Source of the DNA: Peribacillus sp. Bi96
GTDB taxonomy: Bacteria; Bacillota; Bacilli; Bacillales; DSM-1321
DNA length: 64,000 nt
NCBI RefSeq assembly: GCF_918698115.1
Contig: NZ_CAKKLV010000018.1
Coordinates: forward strand, 1 to 64,000
Reading direction: 5' to 3'
A program made the position numbers and the translations under genes. Under the pieces are notes generated by a model. The model saw only the letters and a list, made by a program, of their open reading frames with translations, ran no database searches and had not been told where the DNA came from. Positions 61,939 through 64,000 of this stretch are shown here, one piece after another; the first letter of the stretch is position 1; every line of letters starts with the position of its first letter.

Positions 61939-63456
61939 TTACTCTTCATCAAACCAACCTGTTGGCTGGATATCCAAGTTGTTATTGATTTGCTTCACTT
62001 CCGTGTAAGCTTCATAACCGAAAGTGCCTAGCTCGCGTCCATTTCCGCTTTGCTTGAACCCGCCCCATGGCGCTTCGTTATAAGTCGGATGGTAAGAGTT
62101 TATCCATGTGATGCCGGCACGCACTTTTTTAATGACACGATATGCTTTTGCGATATCGTTCGTGAACACAGCTCCCGCTAAACCATATTTCGTATCATTG
62201 GCAAGATGTAGGGCTTCCGCTTCATCCTTGAATTTTTGAACGACAAGCACCGGACCAAAAATTTCCTCCTGTACGATACGCATATCTGGTGTCGTATCGA
62301 CAAAAATCGTTGGTTCGACAAAGTACCCGTTTTCCAAGCCTTCTCCTTTAATTCGATTCCCACCAACGATTAATTTGGCTCCTTCTTCTTTTCCAATTTG
62401 GATATACGATAATATCTTGTTCATATGGACTTCCGAAACGACAGGTCCCATTTGGCTTTTTTCGTCAGAACCTGAACCCACTTTGATCTGTTTCGCCTTC
62501 GCAGTCAGACTTGCAATGAACTGATCATAAATGGACTCTTCCAAAAGTAAACGGGAACCGGCTGAACATACTTGTCCTTGGTTACAGAAAATCCCGTATA
62601 GAGCATAATCCACGGCAGTCTCAAAGTCAGAGTCCGCAAACACGATATTAGGGGACTTACCTCCAAGTTCCAATGTCACTTTTTTTAGGTTCCCCAGCGA
62701 AGCTTCCATGATTTTTCGACCTGTTGCGGTTCCGCCCGTAAAGGCTACTTTATCGATTTCCTCATGCTCGGCAATGGCCTGCCCGACAACTTGTCCCGCT
62801 CCTAATACAAGGTTTGCCACACCTTTTGGCAATCCGACCTCTTCCATGATTTCAAACAGTTTGACGGCTGTCACTGGTGTAACCTCTGATGGTTTGAACA
62901 CAACGGAATTCCCTGCAGCAAGCGCCGGAGCCAGCTTCCAGGCTGACATCAAGATTGGGAAGTTCCATGGAATAATCTGCCCACAAACACCGATTGGTTC
63001 CCTGATGACCATCGCTTGCTGACCGTCAGGCACTTCATACGTCTGACCCGTCGGTTTTGTAGCCAATCCTGCATAATATCTAAAACAAGCTGCTGCATCA
63101 TCGATATCATAACGAGCTTCCCGTAAAGGTTTACCATTATCAGCTGTTTCCAACGCTGCTAATTCTTCTGCTTTTTCTTCCAATTTGTCTGCTATTTTGA
63201 ATAAAATACGAGCTCGCTCGACTGCCGGAGTTCCCCACCATCCGCCTTCATAGAACGCATATTTAGCTGCCTCGACCGCTGCATCCACATCTTCCCGTGT
63301 TCCTTCTGCAGCTGTGGCAATAACTTCTCCCGTGGCCGGATTCAATACATCCCTTTTCTCACCTGAAGTCGAATTCACCCATTCACCATTAATGTACATC
63401 TTTAAGTCCAGTGCTCCTGTTCCTTTTTTCCTGTTATTTTGTAACGTTTCCTGCAT
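61939..63456 (-). CDS. NAD-dependent aldehyde dehydrogenase (betaine-aldehyde type)
   Basis: 505 residues. ALDH motifs: GVCGQIIPWNFPILMSAWKL, FKPSEVTPVTA, FTGGTATGRKIME, VTLELGGKSPNIV with the general base, NQGQVCSAGSRLLLEE with the nucleophile, and EEIFGPVLVV. The residues around the cysteine and the end EAPWGGFKQSGNGRELG place it near DhaS/BetB. No choline or betaine genes are adjacent, so the substrate is open. ATG behind GGAGG. Confidence 0.88.
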   Translation of the reverse strand: MQETLQNNRKKGTGALDLKMYINGEWVNSTSGEKRDVLNPATGEVIATAAEGTREDVDAAVEAAKYAFYEGGWWGTPAVERARILFKIADKLEEKAEELAALETADNGKPLREARYDIDDAAACFRYYAGLATKPTGQTYEVPDGQQAMVIREPIGVCGQIIPWNFPILMSAWKLAPALAAGNSVVFKPSEVTPVTAVKLFEIMEEVGLPKGVANLVLGAGQVVGQAIAEHEEIDKVAFTGGTATGRKIMEASLGNLKKVTLELGGKSPNIVFADSDFETAVDYALYGIFCNQGQVCSAGSRLLLEESIYDQFIASLTAKAKQIKVGSGSDEKSQMGPVVSEVHMNKILSYIQIGKEEGAKLIVGGNRIKGEGLENGYFVEPTIFVDTTPDMRIVQEEIFGPVLVVQKFKDEAEALHLANDTKYGLAGAVFTNDIAKAYRVIKKVRAGITWINSYHPTYNEAPWGGFKQSGNGRELGTFGYEAYTEVKQINNNLDIQPTGWFDEE

Positions 63457-63649
63457 GTAAATTCCTCCTCGGTTTTAAGTAATCTACCTATATAAAATAT
63501 AGTTGCAAGATTCATGCCAGTTTGAAATATTAGGTAAATTGCATATTCCTTCCCTTACCCGCCTCATTTAAATTCAATCTTGAATTCCTTATTCATATTT
63601 GCATAAGAACCTTTAGCTACCCTTCTCCTCTTTTGCCAGAAAATCTTTT

Positions 63650-63682
63650 AAAAAAAAGAGATGAGCAGCTGCTCATCTCTTA
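63650..63682 (-). terminator. Terminator after the partial aldehyde dehydrogenase
   Basis: AAGAGATGAGCAG and CTGCTCATCTCTT form a perfect palindrome; eight T residues follow on the minus strand. Confidence 0.85.
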
Positions 63683-63696
63683 ATTTCTTCACTTCA

Positions 63697-64000
63697 TTAA
63701 TTTCGATTAATAATGATCAATTTCATTTCGGTCATTTCTTCGATTGCATATTTTAACCCTTCGCGGCCCATCCCGCTTTTTTTGACTCCGCCATATGGCA
63801 TGTTATCGACGCGGTAAGTTGGGATATCATTAATGATAACACCGCCGACTTCCAATTGTTCTGCTGCTGAAAGCGCCAAATTGATATTAGTCGTGTATAT
63901 CCCAGCCTGCAAGCCGAATTCGGAATCATTGACCAATTCAATGGCTTCCTCAACGGATGAAACCTTGTTAATCAAAACAATGGGTGCAAACACTTCCTGA
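63697..64000 (-). CDS. Second aldehyde dehydrogenase, C-terminal part
   Basis: The frame continues off the right edge, so only about 100 C-terminal residues are seen. It starts [20 protein letters not shown], the segment after the EE(I/V)F(G/A)P motif, followed by [43 protein letters not shown] and [13 protein letters not shown]. The variant QEVFAP and DNMPYGG place it with the AldA/GapN-like branch, not with the betaine-aldehyde type next door. The two enzymes are therefore not recent duplicates. Confidence 0.8.
   Translation of the reverse strand, partial: QEVFAPIVLINKVSSVEEAIELVNDSEFGLQAGIYTTNINLALSAAEQLEVGGVIINDIPTYRVDNMPYGGVKKSGMGREGLKYAIEEMTEMKLIIINRN

Overview
The window looks like chromosomal DNA of a low-GC, spore-forming member of the Bacillaceae, close to Bacillus/Peribacillus. 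The gene content and order from about 21 kb to 40 kb (rlmD/yfjO, yfjP, pdaA, yfkAB, yfkD, yfkE/chaA, yfkF, yfkH, yfkK, yfkM, yflG) follow the B. subtilis yfj-yfk-yfl region as I remember it. Shine-Dalgarno sites are strong (AAGGAGG), TTG and GTG starts are common, and most genes end in classic hairpin-plus-T terminators. No rRNA or tRNA gene, CRISPR array or prophage was seen.

Region 1 (1-20 kb) is accessory and partly decayed. It holds orphan small proteins, an AraC regulator, a secreted peptidoglycan-binding protein, a transporter next to pyruvate oxidase PoxB, a broken IS3-family element with a second transposase remnant, a small autoregulated-looking Xre/membrane-protein operon, and a MarR repressor facing two tandem DUF3238-like genes and an azoreductase. 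A dispersed repeat family recurs in the gaps, with at least ten full or partial copies, all before 15.4 kb. Between 15.4 and 19.4 kb three neighbouring genes (DUF3147, MarR, SDR) each carry a one-base frameshift and a fourth (3-hydroxyacyl-CoA dehydrogenase) is truncated. Two hairpin elements with DnaA-box-like 9-mers flank a homospermidine-synthase-like gene there.

Region 2 (20-41 kb) is conserved core: tRNA and rRNA modification (dus, rlmD), alkylation repair, spore cortex (pdaA), class I fumarase, radical-SAM YfkAB, Ca2+/H+ antiporter, the P1B-4 metal ATPase PfeT behind a Fur/PerR-like box, YihY and YtxH proteins, molybdenum cofactor genes moeA-mobB, methionine aminopeptidase and stress protein YfkM. 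Region 3 (40-50 kb) has comFB, motAB, an AbrB-type membrane protein, mreBH, a solitary integrase-like protein, the K+/H+ antiporter khtTU, a second YihY protein and nrnB.

Region 4 (50-64 kb) has an FMN-riboswitch-controlled ribE-ribB-ribH operon in which the usual RibBA fusion stops right after the RibB half and no ribD is present. It is followed by TspO, methionine gamma-lyase, a YfmL-type RNA helicase, a PAS histidine kinase, PutP, a molybdopterin oxidoreductase of the YoaE type, and two aldehyde dehydrogenases (the second cut by the window edge).

I did not find a defence island or an obviously new multi-gene system. The least explained signals are non-coding: three intergenic arrays of unrelated sequence but the same 20-21 bp period, the dispersed stem-loop family, the paired DnaA-box hairpins, a triple 16-bp operator, and a promoter-to-terminator unit with no normal start codon.
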